In this document: positions 32,638 through 44,502 of the stretch, one piece after another
How the letters are laid out: each line of letters begins with the position of its first letter
Numbering within the stretch: the stretch's first letter is position 1
Source: Saccharomonospora xinjiangensis XJ-54
GTDB taxonomy: Bacteria; Actinomycetota; Actinomycetes; Mycobacteriales; Pseudonocardiaceae
NCBI RefSeq assembly: GCF_000258175.1
Contig: NZ_JH636049.1
Coordinates: 2,271,482 to 2,335,481, forward strand
DNA length: 64,000 bases
Direction of reading: 5' to 3'
Made by a program: the position numbers and the translations under genes
Notes under the pieces: generated by a model
Seen by the model: the letters and a program-made list of their open reading frames with translations, nothing else
Told to the model about the DNA's origin: nothing
Database searches by the model: none

Positions 32638-33750
32638 TCAGCGACAGCCACCCATGGCCTCGCGCACCTCCGCGAGAGTCACGTCGGCCACGGCTCGCGC
32701 TCGCTCGTTGCCCTCGGCGAGGACCCGGCGGAGGTGGGCGCGGTCACGCGCCAGCTCCGCTCGGCGCGACCTGATCGGCGCCAGGTACTCGTTGACCGCC
32801 TCGATCACGACCTTTTTCAGCGCACCGGCCCCCGCTGAGCCGATGTCGGCGGCGACCTCCTCGGGAGGTCGCTTTTGGCAGAGGGCCGCGAGCAGGACAA
32901 GCGACGACACCTCTGGCCGGGTGGCAGGCTCGTAGGTGATGTGGCGTTCGGAGTCCGTCCTGGCTCCCCTGATCAGCCGCGCCGTCTCGTCGGCAGAGGC
33001 GGCCAGTGTGATGGCGTTGCCTCGGCTCTTGCTCATCTTGGCGCCATCCGTGCCGAGCAGCAGGGGTGCGCTCGACAGCAGCGCCTCCGGCTGGGGAAAG
33101 ACGGCGGTGCCGTCGCCGTAGCGGTTGTTGAAGCGCCTTGCGATCGTCCGCGTCAGTTCAAGGTGCGGAAGCTGGTCCTGCCCTACCGGCACCAGATTGG
33201 ACTTGCAGAAGAGGATGTCGGCTGCCTGGTGGACGGGATAGGTGAACATCAGGCCGCTGACTGCCGACTGCCGCGAGTGCGCGATCTCGTCCTTGACCGT
33301 GGGATTGCGGCTCAGCTCTGCCACCGAAACGAGGCTGAGGAAAGGCAGCATCAGCTGGTTCAACGCGGGGACGGCGCTGTGCGTGAAGATCGTGCCGCGG
33401 TGCGGGTCCACACCGATGGCGAGGTAGTCGAGCACCAGTTCCTCGACGTGCCACGGCAGGTCGTCGGCGACGTCGCGATCGGTCAGCACCTGGTAGTCCG
33501 CGACGAGCACGAACATCTCGACGCCCAGCTTCTGAAGCCGCACCCGGTTGTGCAGCGTGCCGAAGTAGTGGCCGAGATGCAGGCGGCCTGTGGGCCGGTC
33601 GCCCGTCAGAACACGGAACCGTCCGGGGTTCTCGGCGATCTGCTCCTCAAGCACCGCGCTCCGGGACTGCGCCGCGGACATCTCCCGCGCGTCAGCGGAG
33701 GACGAGGCAGGGTCGGCAACGGTGGCTTCGAGGTCGGGAAACGTTCTCAC
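32638..33750 (-). CDS. trpS: Tryptophan--tRNA ligase
   Basis: Class I aminoacyl-tRNA synthetase that charges tRNA-Trp. The ATP-binding motifs are RLHLGHYFGTLHNR (HIGH-like) and GAKMSKSRGNAI (KMSKS). The tryptophan-pocket region includes QAADILFCKSNLVPVGQDQL. The length, 370 aa, includes a Ser/Ala-rich N-terminal extension of about 40 residues. GTG 33750 has AAGGAG five bases upstream. A leader with tandem Trp codons and a terminator-like hairpin precedes it, so expression is probably set by Trp supply. Confidence 0.96.
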   Translation of the reverse strand: MRTFPDLEATVADPASSSADAREMSAAQSRSAVLEEQIAENPGRFRVLTGDRPTGRLHLGHYFGTLHNRVRLQKLGVEMFVLVADYQVLTDRDVADDLPWHVEELVLDYLAIGVDPHRGTIFTHSAVPALNQLMLPFLSLVSVAELSRNPTVKDEIAHSRQSAVSGLMFTYPVHQAADILFCKSNLVPVGQDQLPHLELTRTIARRFNNRYGDGTAVFPQPEALLSSAPLLLGTDGAKMSKSRGNAITLAASADETARLIRGARTDSERHITYEPATRPEVSSLVLLAALCQKRPPEEVAADIGSAGAGALKKVVIEAVNEYLAPIRSRRAELARDRAHLRRVLAEGNERARAVADVTLAEVREAMGGCR

Positions 33751-33814
33751 GCTGTCTCCTTGGGGTCGGTCGTGGTCGCGGACGACCCGAACCCGTTACC
33801 AGGGGACACGCGAA

Positions 33815-33880
33815 GGGCCGTCCTTTCGAACGGCCCGGTCGTGCTGTCAAGTGATGGCCGCTCCTACGAGGAGCGCCACC
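33815..33880 (-). promoter_or_regulatory. Putative Trp attenuator before trpS
   Basis: On the trpS strand the Trp codons sit in a first hairpin (CGCTCCT/AGGAGCG, about 33852-33880). A second hairpin (GGGCCGT/ACGGCCC, 33815-33836) is terminator-like. CGGCC near 33856-33860 can instead pair with GGCCG of the second hairpin, giving an alternative structure. This is the layout of ribosome-mediated attenuation: stalling at Trp codons would free the antiterminator. No T-run follows, so the terminator call is tentative. Confidence 0.55.
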
Positions 33881-33905
33881 AGTTCAGACACGACGAGCGA
33901 TGCAC
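33864..33905 (-). CDS. Trp-codon leader peptide of trpS
   Basis: A 13-residue frame VHRSSCLNWWRSS with two adjacent Trp codons (33876-33881), 114 bases upstream of trpS. There is no ribosome site, but TATGCT lies six bases before the GTG, fitting a -10 box and leaderless start. Two consecutive Trp codons in so short a frame before a Trp-tRNA synthetase gene is the main evidence. Confidence 0.55.
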   Translation of the reverse strand: MHRSSCLNWWRSS

Positions 33906-33963
33906 AGGAACAGCATAGCGCCCAGTACCTTCAGCCGGACCGACACCGACAGGCGGAAAAAGC

Positions 33964-34003
33964 ATCAGGGGCGGTTGACCTGTACAAGTCAACCGCCCCT
34001 GAT
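33964..34003 (-). terminator. Rho-independent terminator after tRNA-Ile
   Basis: 16-bp perfect stem ATCAGGGGCGGTTGAC / GTCAACCGCCCCTGAT with an 8-base loop. On the minus strand it is followed by GCTTTTT. It ends transcription of tRNA-Ile. Confidence 0.93.
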
Positions 34004-34009
34004 CTGCTG

Positions 34010-34083
34010 TGGGCCCAGGAGGACTTGAACCTCCGACCTCTTCGTTATCAGCGAAGCGCTCTAACCGCCTGAGCTATGGGCCC
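34010..34083 (-). tRNA. tRNA-Ile (anticodon GAT)
   Basis: 74-nt cloverleaf: acceptor GGGCCCA paired with TGGGCCC, D-arm TAGCTCAGGCGGTTAGAGC, anticodon loop CTGATAA, T-arm GGAGGTTCAAGTCCTCC, discriminator A, no encoded CCA. Usual tRNA downstream of gyrA. Confidence 0.96.
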
Positions 34084-34132
34084 TTGACGCTGAACAGCTT
34101 ACCGCAAGCCGATCAGCGCCCATTCGCTGGGG

Positions 34133-34867
34133 TCACTCACGTTCCGACAGTGTGAGTTCCAGCCCTCCGGTCAGCCCGGCGCAGGCGTTGTAGATGAACG
34201 CCCCGACCGTGGTCAGCGCCGAGATGAGCACGATGTTGACCGCGCCCACGATCGCCGCGGCACCGAACACCGTGCCTGCCGTGACCAGCAACTCGCCCTC
34301 GGCTCCGTCGTTGGCCACGAGCGAGTTGTAGGTGCCGTTGATGTTGTCCCACACACCCATGCCGTCGAGCACCATGTACAGCACACCGACGGCGACGAGC
34401 CAGATGAAGAACAACGCCACCCCGAGCACGAGCGACAGCTTCAGCACCGACCACGGGTCGATCCGCTTCACCTGCAGATTCGCCCGCCTCGGCCCTCGGC
34501 CCGGCCTGCGGAACGCGCTGACCGACCGGCCACTCTGTGAACCGGCCTCAGACTTGGCCTGCGCGGACGCCGGGGACGACGTCCGCGCGGAGTCGCCGTC
34601 GGAGCCCTGGCCGAACAGGCCACTCGCCGGCCCGCTCTGCCCGAACACGGGGTCGGAGGCCCCGGCCTCCGGCTGCGCCGCTGTCATCGCCACCGGCCGC
34701 GCCTGTTCCTGACCCGACTGACTCGGTAGCCACTGGGTGGCACCGCCGTCACCGTCCGGCGATCCCGCAGGACCGTCCTTGTCCACCCGCTGCCACGGTG
34801 GAACTTCCCCCGTACTGGTGTCCGTTCCACCGGAGCCGCGCTGTTCAGTGTTGTCAGGTGGTGTCAC
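34133..34867 (-). CDS. DUF3566 membrane protein (Rv0007-like)
   Basis: A 244-aa protein. The first 125 residues are Pro/Ser/Gln-rich and disordered. The DUF3566 domain follows: RRANLQVKRIDPWSVLKLSL, then helices LGVALFFIWLVAVGVLYMVL and TVFGAAAIVGAVNIVLISAL. A similar protein is encoded next to gyrA in M. tuberculosis (Rv0007). It lies 32 bases after gyrA and is probably co-transcribed. Function is linked to envelope/division in relatives but unproven here. Confidence 0.9.
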   Translation of the reverse strand: MTPPDNTEQRGSGGTDTSTGEVPPWQRVDKDGPAGSPDGDGGATQWLPSQSGQEQARPVAMTAAQPEAGASDPVFGQSGPASGLFGQGSDGDSARTSSPASAQAKSEAGSQSGRSVSAFRRPGRGPRRANLQVKRIDPWSVLKLSLVLGVALFFIWLVAVGVLYMVLDGMGVWDNINGTYNSLVANDGAEGELLVTAGTVFGAAAIVGAVNIVLISALTTVGAFIYNACAGLTGGLELTLSERE

Positions 34868-34899
34868 AACCGGTCAGTCCCTTTGTCTGTCGCGAGCCA

Positions 34900-37443
34900 C
34901 TACTGTTGCTCCGTGTCCGTGTCGGACACGGCCTCGCCCTCGGCTTCGACGCCCTCCGGGTCGTCCACTTCCGGGACGTCCGACGGCCGGTCCGCGTTGC
35001 GCGCCACGGCCAGCAGGGTGTTCCCTTCACCCAGGTTGATCAATCGCACGCCCTTCGTCTGCCTCCCGGCCTTGCGGACCTGTTCCGCAGGGGTTCTGAT
35101 CACCCCGCCGCTCGACGTGATGGCGTACAGCTCGTCGTCGGCATCGACGACGAGAGCTGTCACCAGCCTGCCACGCTTTTCGTCGTGCTGGATCGTGAGC
35201 ACGCCCTTACCACCCCGGCCCTGCACCGGGTAGTCCTCGACGGCGGTGCGCTTCGAGTAACCACCGTCGGTGGCGACCAGCAGGAACGTGCCTTCCTTGA
35301 CGACGTTGATGCTCAGCAGTTCCCCACCGTCGTTGAACCGCATCCCGAGCACGCCCGAGGTGGCCCTGCCCATCGGCCGCAGCGCCTCGTCGGTGGCGTT
35401 GAACCGGATCGACTGCCCGTCGGAGGAGACGAGGAGAAGGTCGTCCTCCGCCGACGCGAGCACCGCGCCGACGAGTTCGTCGCCCTCGCGGAGGTTGATC
35501 CCGATGAGCCCGCCCGAGCGCGGTGAGTCGAAGTCGGCCAGTCTCGACTTCTTCACCAGGCCCTTCTTCGTGCCGAGGATCAAATACGGCGCGACCTCGT
35601 AGTTCGGGATCTGGATCACGCTCGCGATAGACTCGTCCGGCTGGAACGCCAGCAGGTTGGCCACATGCTGACCCCGCGCGTTGCGGTTGGCCTCGGGAAG
35701 GTCGTACGCCTTCGCCCTGTACACGCGGCCCTTGTTCGTGAAGAACAGCACCCAGTTGTGCGTCGAGCACACGAAGAAGTGCTCCACGATGTCGTCCTGC
35801 TTGAGCGTCGCGCCCTGCACACCCTTGCCACCGCGCTTCTGCGAACGGTAGAGGTCGGTCTTGGTGCGCTTGGCGTAGCCGGTGCGCGTGATCGTGACGA
35901 CCACGTCCTCCTCGGCGATCAAGTCCTCCATCGACACGTCGCCGTCGAAAGGAATGATCTGCGTGCGGCGATCGTCACCGTACTTATCGACGATCTCCTG
36001 TAGTTCGTCACGCACGATCGAACGCTGCCGCTCCGGCCGGTCCAGGATGTCCTGAAGGTCGGCGATCTTCCGTTCGATGTCGGCCAGCTCGTCGATGATC
36101 TTCTGCCGTTCCAGGGCAGCCAGCCTGCGCAGCTGCATGTCCAGGATGGCGGTGGCCTGCACCTCGTCAACGTCGAGCAACTCGACCAGGCCGCTGCGCG
36201 CCTCGTCAACGCTGGGCGAGCGGCGGATCAGCGCGATCACCGCGTCGAGCTGGTCGAGCGCCCTGACCAGACCACGCAGGATGTGGGCTCGCTCCTCGGC
36301 CTTGCGCAACCGGAACCGCGTCCGGCGCACGATGACCTCGACCTGGTGCGTCACGTAGTGCCGCACCATCTGGTCGAGCCTCAACGTCCTCGGCACACCA
36401 TCGACGAGCGCCAGCATGTTGACGCCGAAGTTGTACTGCAACTGCGTGTGCTTGTAGAGGTTGTTCAGCACGACCTTCGCCACCGCGTCACGCTTCAACG
36501 TGATCACGATGCGCATACCGCTGCGGCTGTTGCTCTCGTCCGCGATGTCCGAGATACCGGTGATCTTGCCGTCGCGCGCCAGCGTCGCGATGTTCTCGAC
36601 GAGGTTGTCCGGGTTGACCTGGTACGGCAGCTCCGTGACCACCAGCGTGGTACGGCCCTTGGTGTCCTCCTCGACCTCCACCACGGCACGCATCCGGACC
36701 GAGCCCCTGCCCGTGCGGTAGGCGTCGGAAATGCCCTGGGTGCCGAGGATCAGACCGCTCGTCGGAAAGTCCGGGCCCTTGATGCGCTGCATCAGTGCGG
36801 CCAGCAGTTCCTCGTCGTCCGCGTCCGGGTTGTCCAGCGCCCAGAACACGCCCTCGGCGACCTCGCGAAGGTTGTGCGGCGGAATGTTGGTCGCCATGCC
36901 GACGGCGATTCCCGAACCGCCGTTGACCAGCAAGTTCGGGATGCGACTCGGCAGGACGTCCGGTTCCCGCGTGCGCCCGTCGTAGTTGTCCGAGAAATCG
37001 ACCGTGTCTTCCTCGATGTCCCGCAACATCTCCATGGCGAGCGGATCGAGGCGCGACTCGGTGTATCGCATCGCCGCGGCGGGGTCGTTGCCCGGCGAGC
37101 CGAAGTTGCCCTGACCATCGATGAGCGGGTACCGCATCGACCACCGCTGGGCCAGCCGCACCAGAGCGTCGTAGATCGCCGAGTCGCCGTGCGGGTGGTA
37201 GTTGCCCATCACGTCGCCGACGACACGGGAGCACTTGTTGTAGCCGCGCTCGGGCCGGAAACCCGAGTCGTACATCGAGTAGAGGACGCGGCGGTGCACC
37301 GGCTTGAGGCCGTCACGCACATCCGGCAGAGCCCGCGACACGATCACGCTCATCGCGTAGTTGATGTAGGAGTTCTGCATCTCCTGCTGGATGTCCACCG
37401 GCTCGATGCGTCCATGGGAGCTCGGCGGGAGAGTCTCGGTCAC
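34900..37443 (-). CDS. gyrA: DNA gyrase subunit A
   Basis: Breakage-reunion subunit that, with GyrB, introduces negative supercoils. Catalytic Tyr127 lies in [11 protein letters not shown]. The quinolone region reads [17 protein letters not shown], so Ser88 and Asp92 occupy the positions where resistance changes occur. The GyrA box QRGGKGV near residue 540 starts the beta-pinwheel domain, and the C-terminus is acidic ([20 protein letters not shown]). Length 847 aa, no intein. GTG 37443 follows AAGGAA; it is 55 bases after gyrB. Confidence 0.98.
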   Translation of the reverse strand: MTETLPPSSHGRIEPVDIQQEMQNSYINYAMSVIVSRALPDVRDGLKPVHRRVLYSMYDSGFRPERGYNKCSRVVGDVMGNYHPHGDSAIYDALVRLAQRWSMRYPLIDGQGNFGSPGNDPAAAMRYTESRLDPLAMEMLRDIEEDTVDFSDNYDGRTREPDVLPSRIPNLLVNGGSGIAVGMATNIPPHNLREVAEGVFWALDNPDADDEELLAALMQRIKGPDFPTSGLILGTQGISDAYRTGRGSVRMRAVVEVEEDTKGRTTLVVTELPYQVNPDNLVENIATLARDGKITGISDIADESNSRSGMRIVITLKRDAVAKVVLNNLYKHTQLQYNFGVNMLALVDGVPRTLRLDQMVRHYVTHQVEVIVRRTRFRLRKAEERAHILRGLVRALDQLDAVIALIRRSPSVDEARSGLVELLDVDEVQATAILDMQLRRLAALERQKIIDELADIERKIADLQDILDRPERQRSIVRDELQEIVDKYGDDRRTQIIPFDGDVSMEDLIAEEDVVVTITRTGYAKRTKTDLYRSQKRGGKGVQGATLKQDDIVEHFFVCSTHNWVLFFTNKGRVYRAKAYDLPEANRNARGQHVANLLAFQPDESIASVIQIPNYEVAPYLILGTKKGLVKKSRLADFDSPRSGGLIGINLREGDELVGAVLASAEDDLLLVSSDGQSIRFNATDEALRPMGRATSGVLGMRFNDGGELLSINVVKEGTFLLVATDGGYSKRTAVEDYPVQGRGGKGVLTIQHDEKRGRLVTALVVDADDELYAITSSGGVIRTPAEQVRKAGRQTKGVRLINLGEGNTLLAVARNADRPSDVPEVDDPEGVEAEGEAVSDTDTEQQ

Positions 37444-37498
37444 GGCTGGATGTTCCTTTCACGCAGGCGAACGTCTGGCACGGGGTCGGGATCTCTCG

Positions 37499-39568
<2,070 letters not shown>

Positions 39569-39758
39569 TCAAGTTTACTTGGCCAGTCGCGCTAACAGGC
39601 ACCAAGGACACCCCTGGCAGCGTCGCAGAGCCACGAATCGATCGGGGGGTGGGTCCGGCCTCGGACGAGACTCGTGCCGAGGCGTGTCGCACGGTTTCAG
39701 GCTGTGTACGCGAATCGGACACGGAGTCGATCTCGCCCGCTTCGCGGCGGGCGGGACT

Positions 39759-40574
39759 CTAGCCGTAGGTGTCGCGCGGACCTCTTCCCTGAATGTGCCG
39801 GGGCCCCTTGCGCCAACTGGGCGCGGTCGGCCCCTGAATCCGCATCCTGGTGACGACGCCGTGCCCGACGCCCGCTGCGATTCTTGCCAGTAGCTGCCGT
39901 TGCAGCAAGCGCAACTGAGTGGCCCATGCGGTGGAACTCGCGCGCACGGTGAGCTCGCCATCGGTCAACGCCACCGGTTGCGCGTGTTCGGCCACCTCCG
40001 CACCCACCAGCGCAGGCCACTGCCCGAAGACCCTGCCGTTCGCGATCCGGGCGTTCCAGCCGAACTGCGACGACATCCTCGACATCAGGCGGCCGAACGG
40101 CTGCGGGTCCCGCTCGTCCGAACCTGGGCCGGACCAGCGGCGGCGAAGGGGGTTCTGACCTGGCAACCCTGAGACGGCGCGCCCTCCACTCGTCCGGCCC
40201 GGTCCCGGTTTGCGAACACCGGGTTCCGTTCCCCGTGCCGCTGCGCGCTCCTTCGCGGCACGCAGAGCCGCCCTCGCCAGGTCTCGGCCCTGTGGAGAAC
40301 TGCCTGCGGACGATCCATCCACAGCGGCGACGGGATGGCCCCCGACCCCGTTCGGCCCATCGCCGTTGCTACGCTCTGTGCCGCGTTCGGGCTTGCCCTT
40401 GTCAAAGGCACCTACTTGAGGGTTAACTAACCCTTCTTTCGAGGCTTCCGCTACCCGCAGTGGTAACGCGCTACCTGAGTTATCCACACTATCCACAGAC
40501 TTATCCCCAGATCGGTGGGTAACTCGCGTGCCGACGGTCACGTTTCGTTGTGTGGACCTGTGCCCCTCAACCAC
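39759..40574 (-). CDS. DciA-like (DUF721) replication protein
   Basis: A 271-aa protein whose C-terminal 180 residues are the DUF721 domain found between recF and gyrB in actinobacteria. Conserved stretches are [40 protein letters not shown] and [23 protein letters not shown]721/DciA proteins load or interact with the replicative helicase DnaB in bacteria lacking DnaC. The first 95 residues look non-conserved and their DNA carries DnaA boxes, so the true start may be internal. GTG 40574 overlaps the recF stop. Confidence 0.8.
   Translation of the reverse strand: MVEGHRSTQRNVTVGTRVTHRSGDKSVDSVDNSGSALPLRVAEASKEGLVNPQVGAFDKGKPERGTERSNGDGPNGVGGHPVAAVDGSSAGSSPQGRDLARAALRAAKERAAARGTEPGVRKPGPGRTSGGRAVSGLPGQNPLRRRWSGPGSDERDPQPFGRLMSRMSSQFGWNARIANGRVFGQWPALVGAEVAEHAQPVALTDGELTVRASSTAWATQLRLLQRQLLARIAAGVGHGVVTRMRIQGPTAPSWRKGPRHIQGRGPRDTYG
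40480..40509. promoter_or_regulatory. DnaA-box cluster in the 5' part of the dciA-like gene
   Basis: TTATCCACA (40480-40488, perfect), CTATCCACA (40489-40497) and TTATCCCCA (40501-40509) lie in the same orientation. They are translated as part of the poorly conserved N-terminus. Confidence 0.5.
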
Positions 40575-41736
40575 GAGTCACCTCGCCCTCGGACACGCGG
40601 TAGCGCACCCCGTCCAGTTCCTCGGGCACATCGGCTTCCACCGCCGCGGTCACCAGCACCTGCTCGGCCTTCGCGGCGATGTCGGCCAAGCGCGCCCTGC
40701 GCCGGGTGTCGAGTTCAGCGAACACGTCGTCGAGCAGCAGGACCGGCTCCCCACCCGGCTCGTCGCGCAGCAACTGGTACGAAGCCAACCGCACAGCCAG
40801 CGCGAACGACCACGACTCCCCGTGGCTCGCGTACCCCTTCACGGGAGCCTGCCCCAACACGAGATCGAGGTCGTCCCGATGAGGACCCACCAGGCTCACG
40901 CCCCGCTCCAGCTCGGCGTCCCTCGACTCGGCCAGAATCCGCAGCAGGACCTCCTCCAGCTCCCGCGCCGTGACCCTCGCGCCTTCCGGAGCGCCACTCC
41001 CTTCGGGCAGAGCGTCGCCGAGGCTCGACCGATAGGCGATCGACGCGGGCCGCGAGTCGGGGGCGACATCCGCGTACGCCGCTGCCAGGAAAGGCGCGAG
41101 ATCGGCCACCAGGTTGAGCCGGGCCGCCAGCAGTTCGGCACCCGCCGTCGCAAGATGGCTGTCCCACACCTGAAGCGTCGAGGCGACATAGGGATCGTCC
41201 TCACCTCGTCCCCTGCGCGCGGAAGGTCTGCCGACGCTCTTCAGCAGCGCGTTCCGTTGCCGCAGAACCCGCTCGTACTCCGACCGCACCCCCGCGTACC
41301 GGGGTGCGCGCTGGACGAGCAGCTCATCGAGGAAACGCCGCCGCTCGGACGGGTCGCCACGCACGAGAGACAGGTCCTCGGGCGAGAACAACACCGTGCG
41401 AAGAACGCCGAGGACATCGCGTGGCCTGCCCACCGCACCGCGGTTGACGCGTGCCCTGTTGGCCCTTCCCGGTGCGATCTCCAACTCCACGGTCAGCTCG
41501 CGACCCTCGTTCACCACGGCCGCGCGCACCAATGCCCTGTCTCGACCGTGCCTGACCAGCGGAGCATCGGTGGCGACCCGGTGTGACGACAGTGTGGCGA
41601 GGTAGCCGACGGCTTCGAGCAGGTTCGTCTTCCCTCGCCCGTTGGGTCCGACCAGCACGGTCGGACCCGGTTCGAGCGGGAGATCGACGTACTCCCACGA
41701 CCGGAAATCGGTCACCTGGAGGTGCCGCAAATACAC
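40567..41736 (-). CDS. recF: DNA replication and repair protein RecF
   Basis: SMC-like ATPase that loads RecA at gapped DNA with RecO and Rec[21 protein letters not shown] is the typical opening. Walker A is [14 protein letters not shown] and Walker [13 protein letters not shown], with the signature region around [18 protein letters not shown]. 389 aa is normal. GTG 41736 begins immediately after the gnd stop codon, indicating translational coupling. Confidence 0.97.
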   Translation of the reverse strand: MYLRHLQVTDFRSWEYVDLPLEPGPTVLVGPNGRGKTNLLEAVGYLATLSSHRVATDAPLVRHGRDRALVRAAVVNEGRELTVELEIAPGRANRARVNRGAVGRPRDVLGVLRTVLFSPEDLSLVRGDPSERRRFLDELLVQRAPRYAGVRSEYERVLRQRNALLKSVGRPSARRGRGEDDPYVASTLQVWDSHLATAGAELLAARLNLVADLAPFLAAAYADVAPDSRPASIAYRSSLGDALPEGSGAPEGARVTARELEEVLLRILAESRDAELERGVSLVGPHRDDLDLVLGQAPVKGYASHGESWSFALAVRLASYQLLRDEPGGEPVLLLDDVFAELDTRRRARLADIAAKAEQVLVTAAVEADVPEELDGVRYRVSEGEVTRG

Positions 41737-42633
41737 CTAGCCGGATACCTTCTTCGTCCTGGTGGCGTGCCCGCCGAACTGTTCCCGCAGTGCGGCGACC
41801 GCGCGCATGGCCGCCGAGTCCTCCTGCCGCGACGCGAAACGCGCGAACAGGGCCGCCGAGAGCACCGGAGCCGGCACGGCGTTGTTCACCGCTTCCTCCA
41901 GTGTCCAGCGGCCTTCCCCCGAGTCCTCGACGTAGCCTTCGAGATCGTCCAGTTCCGGATCCTCGTCCAGCGCGCGGACGAGGAGTTCCAGCAGCCAGGA
42001 CCGCACGACTGTGCCACGCTGCCATGCCTTGATCACCGCGGGCACGTCCCGCACGACGTCGGACGCTTCGAGCAGCTCGAATCCCTCGGCGTAGGCCTGC
42101 ATCAGCCCGTACTCGATGCCGTTGTGCACCATCTTCGCGTAGTGCCCCGCACCAACTCCGCCTGCGTGGGCGAACCCCTCCTCGCGGGGTCCTTCAGGGC
42201 GGAGGGCGTCGAAGAAGGGCATCGCACGTTCGACATCGGCCTCAGCCCCACCGACCATGAGGCCGTAGCCGTTATCCCTGCCCCACACGCCGCCGGAGAC
42301 ACCGACGTCGAGGTAGCCGACCCCCCTGCGGCCCAGCAGTTCGGCGTTGCCCGCGTCGTCGGTGTAACGGGAGTTGCCACCGTCGATCACCAGATCGCCG
42401 TCACCGAGCAGCTCGGCAAGGTCGGCCACCGTCCGGCGGGTGGGTTCACCGGCGGGCACCATGACCCAGACCACCCTCGGTGTGGCCAGCTTCGACACCA
42501 GCTCCGCCAGCGACGAGACATCGCTGACCTCGGGATTGCGGTCGTAGCCGACGACCTCGTGGCCTGCCGACCTGAGCCGTTCCCGCATGTTGAACCCCAT
42601 ACGGCCGAGACCGACGAGTCCAAGCTGTGCCAT
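41737..42633 (-). CDS. gnd: 6-phosphogluconate dehydrogenase (decarboxylating, short NAD-type)
   Basis: Oxidatively decarboxylates 6-phosphogluconate to ribulose 5-phosphate. The nucleotide fold opens MAQLGLVGLGRMGFNMRERL. The substrate region shows DGGNSRYTDDAGN, VGVSGGVWGRDNGYGLMVGG and catalytic KMVHNGIEYGLMQAYAEG. 298 aa fits the shorter, usually NAD-preferring form. This gene between dnaN and recF is typical of actinobacteria. It is in the dnaN-gnd-recF-dciA run. Confidence 0.95.
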   Translation of the reverse strand: MAQLGLVGLGRMGFNMRERLRSAGHEVVGYDRNPEVSDVSSLAELVSKLATPRVVWVMVPAGEPTRRTVADLAELLGDGDLVIDGGNSRYTDDAGNAELLGRRGVGYLDVGVSGGVWGRDNGYGLMVGGAEADVERAMPFFDALRPEGPREEGFAHAGGVGAGHYAKMVHNGIEYGLMQAYAEGFELLEASDVVRDVPAVIKAWQRGTVVRSWLLELLVRALDEDPELDDLEGYVEDSGEGRWTLEEAVNNAVPAPVLSAALFARFASRQEDSAAMRAVAALREQFGGHATRTKKVSG

Positions 42634-42665
42634 TCAGATGCTCCTCTTTCCGGGTGTGCCGCTGC

Positions 42666-43793
42666 TCAGCCGGGAAGCCGCACCGGCATCAGCAGGTAGA
42701 GATAGCCGGGCACGACATTGCCGTCCGCATCGGCAGGCTTGATCAGCGCGGGCCGGTTCGCCGTCGTGAACGTCAACTCGGCCCTTTCGGTGTGCAAAGC
42801 TCCGAGGCCATCGGCGAGGTAGGTCGGGTTGAAGGCGATGGTCACCGAGTCGCCCTCGTAGTCAACGGGAAGCTCTTCTTCCGCACTGCCCTCGTCGTCT
42901 CCGCCTGCCGACAGTCGCAGCGAGTTTTCCGCGAACTCCAACCTGACCTGGGTGCCCCGTTCGGCGACGAGCGACACACGCTTGATCGCTTCGGCCAGCG
43001 CGGGAACGTTCAGGATCGCGCGCGACGAGTGGTCGGAGGGCAGCAACTGCCGGTACGGCGGGAACTCCGCGTCGAGCAGGCGCGTTGTGGTGAACTTGCC
43101 GCCACCGGAGAGCCCGAGCAGGCCGTCCCCCCCTGCGAGGCCGATCTGCACCGTCGTGCCCGCCGAACCGAGCGACTTGGCGGCGTCGGCGAGCGTCCGC
43201 GCCGGCACGAGGACCGCCGAGTCGGTGATGCCGTCGGTGGGCTGCCAGGTGAACTCGCGCATCGCGAGCCGGAACCGATCGGTGGCGACGAGCGTCAGGG
43301 TGCTCCCGGTGATCTCGACACGCATACCGGTGAGCATGGGAAGGGTGTCGTCCTTGCCTGCCGCGACGGCAACCTGCGCGACGGCCTGCGAGAACGCGTC
43401 ACCGGTGACCTGTCCCGCGAGTTCGGGTTGAGCGGGAAGTTGCGGGTAGTCCTCCACCGGCATGGTCGGAAGGCTGAACCGGGCGTTTCCGCACGTGATG
43501 GTGGCCCGAGCGCCCTCGACCGCGATATCGACGGGCTGGGCGGGCAACGCCTTGGTGATGTCGGCCAGCAGACGGCCGGACACGAGCGTGCGCCCCCCAT
43601 CGGCGATGGTCGCGGGCACCCCCACCGTCGCCGAGACTTCGTAGTCGAATCCGGACACGGTCAGTGCTTCGGCATCGCCGCCCGCATCGAGCAGGACACC
43701 ACCGAGCACGGGAACGGGCGGCCTCGACGGCAGGCTACGGGCCACCCATGCGACGGCGTCGGCAAGCCCGTCGCGCTCGACGCGGATCTTCAT
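42666..43793 (-). CDS. dnaN: DNA polymerase III beta subunit (sliding clamp)
   Basis: Ring-shaped processivity clamp of the replisome. [20 protein letters not shown] starts domain one; [33 protein letters not shown] and [12 protein letters not shown] mark the domains, and the C-terminus [12 protein letters not shown] is typical. ATG 43793 with AAAGGATG upstream gives 375 aa; the frame runs open to 44057 but without support. It is the first gene on the left of oriC. Confidence 0.97.
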   Translation of the reverse strand: MKIRVERDGLADAVAWVARSLPSRPPVPVLGGVLLDAGGDAEALTVSGFDYEVSATVGVPATIADGGRTLVSGRLLADITKALPAQPVDIAVEGARATITCGNARFSLPTMPVEDYPQLPAQPELAGQVTGDAFSQAVAQVAVAAGKDDTLPMLTGMRVEITGSTLTLVATDRFRLAMREFTWQPTDGITDSAVLVPARTLADAAKSLGSAGTTVQIGLAGGDGLLGLSGGGKFTTTRLLDAEFPPYRQLLPSDHSSRAILNVPALAEAIKRVSLVAERGTQVRLEFAENSLRLSAGGDDEGSAEEELPVDYEGDSVTIAFNPTYLADGLGALHTERAELTFTTANRPALIKPADADGNVVPGYLYLLMPVRLPG

Positions 43794-44071
43794 GCGCCCA
43801 TCCTTTCGACAGCCGAGCCGGTTGGAGCTCGTGAGATCGCATAACGCCGGTGGATGACTCCCGGCGAGGTTCGTAGGTCCACACGGCGCAGGGGCCGTGT
43901 CTCGCCCCCCAGTCAACACCCTGCGGCCGACAGCCACGGCCCACCGAGCGCACCGACATGTGGACTTCCACGGTAGAGCGTGCCGACTTGGGGCGTCACC
44001 TGGGGCCAGGGCTTCTCCGAGCCCGCCACGACCGCTTTGGCAGCGAGTTGTCCCCAACTTCGAGCCGAGCC

Positions 44072-44502
44072 TGTTTTTCTTCTTTTCTTCTCAGAGATAG
44101 AAGAAGTTCAGTCGTAGTAGTAGGGGCTGTGGATACTGTGGATAACCCCTTGTTTCCCCAGGTCACAGAGCGTATTCAACTGTGGACAACCTGTTGATGG
44201 ATCTGTGGACAGTTCAGTCAACCTGTGAATGGATGAGTGCCAACAAGGAACTATCCACATGTGGATGAAGTTATCCACAGTTCTATCCACAGTTTTGGGC
44301 CGAGTTATACCCAGGTTGTCCACGGCCCACACACAGGCTCGTCACCGTATCGAGTGATCAAACCTTTGATGTGGACAGAATTGTGGGTAACCCTGTGGAT
44401 GACCTGTGGAAAACCTACGGGCCACTGTGGACAACCGAGCGCTTCCCCTCGTCCACGCGTTCATCCACAGGTGTATGCCCAGCCCGCGAGGGCTGTGGAT
44501 AA
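44072..44502. other. oriC: Chromosomal replication origin oriC
   Basis: Between dnaN and dnaA. Perfect or near-perfect DnaA boxes at 44128, 44137 (TGTGGATAA), 44181 (TGTGGACAA), 44204, 44251, 44260, 44271 (TTATCCACA), 44283, 44316, 44370, 44382, 44394, 44405, 44426 (TGTGGACAA), 44461 and 44494 (TGTGGATAA), in both orientations. An AT-rich pyrimidine tract with a TTCTTCT/AGAAGAA hairpin at about 44072-44105 is a candidate unwinding element. The layout matches actinobacterial origins with many boxes. Confidence 0.95.
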
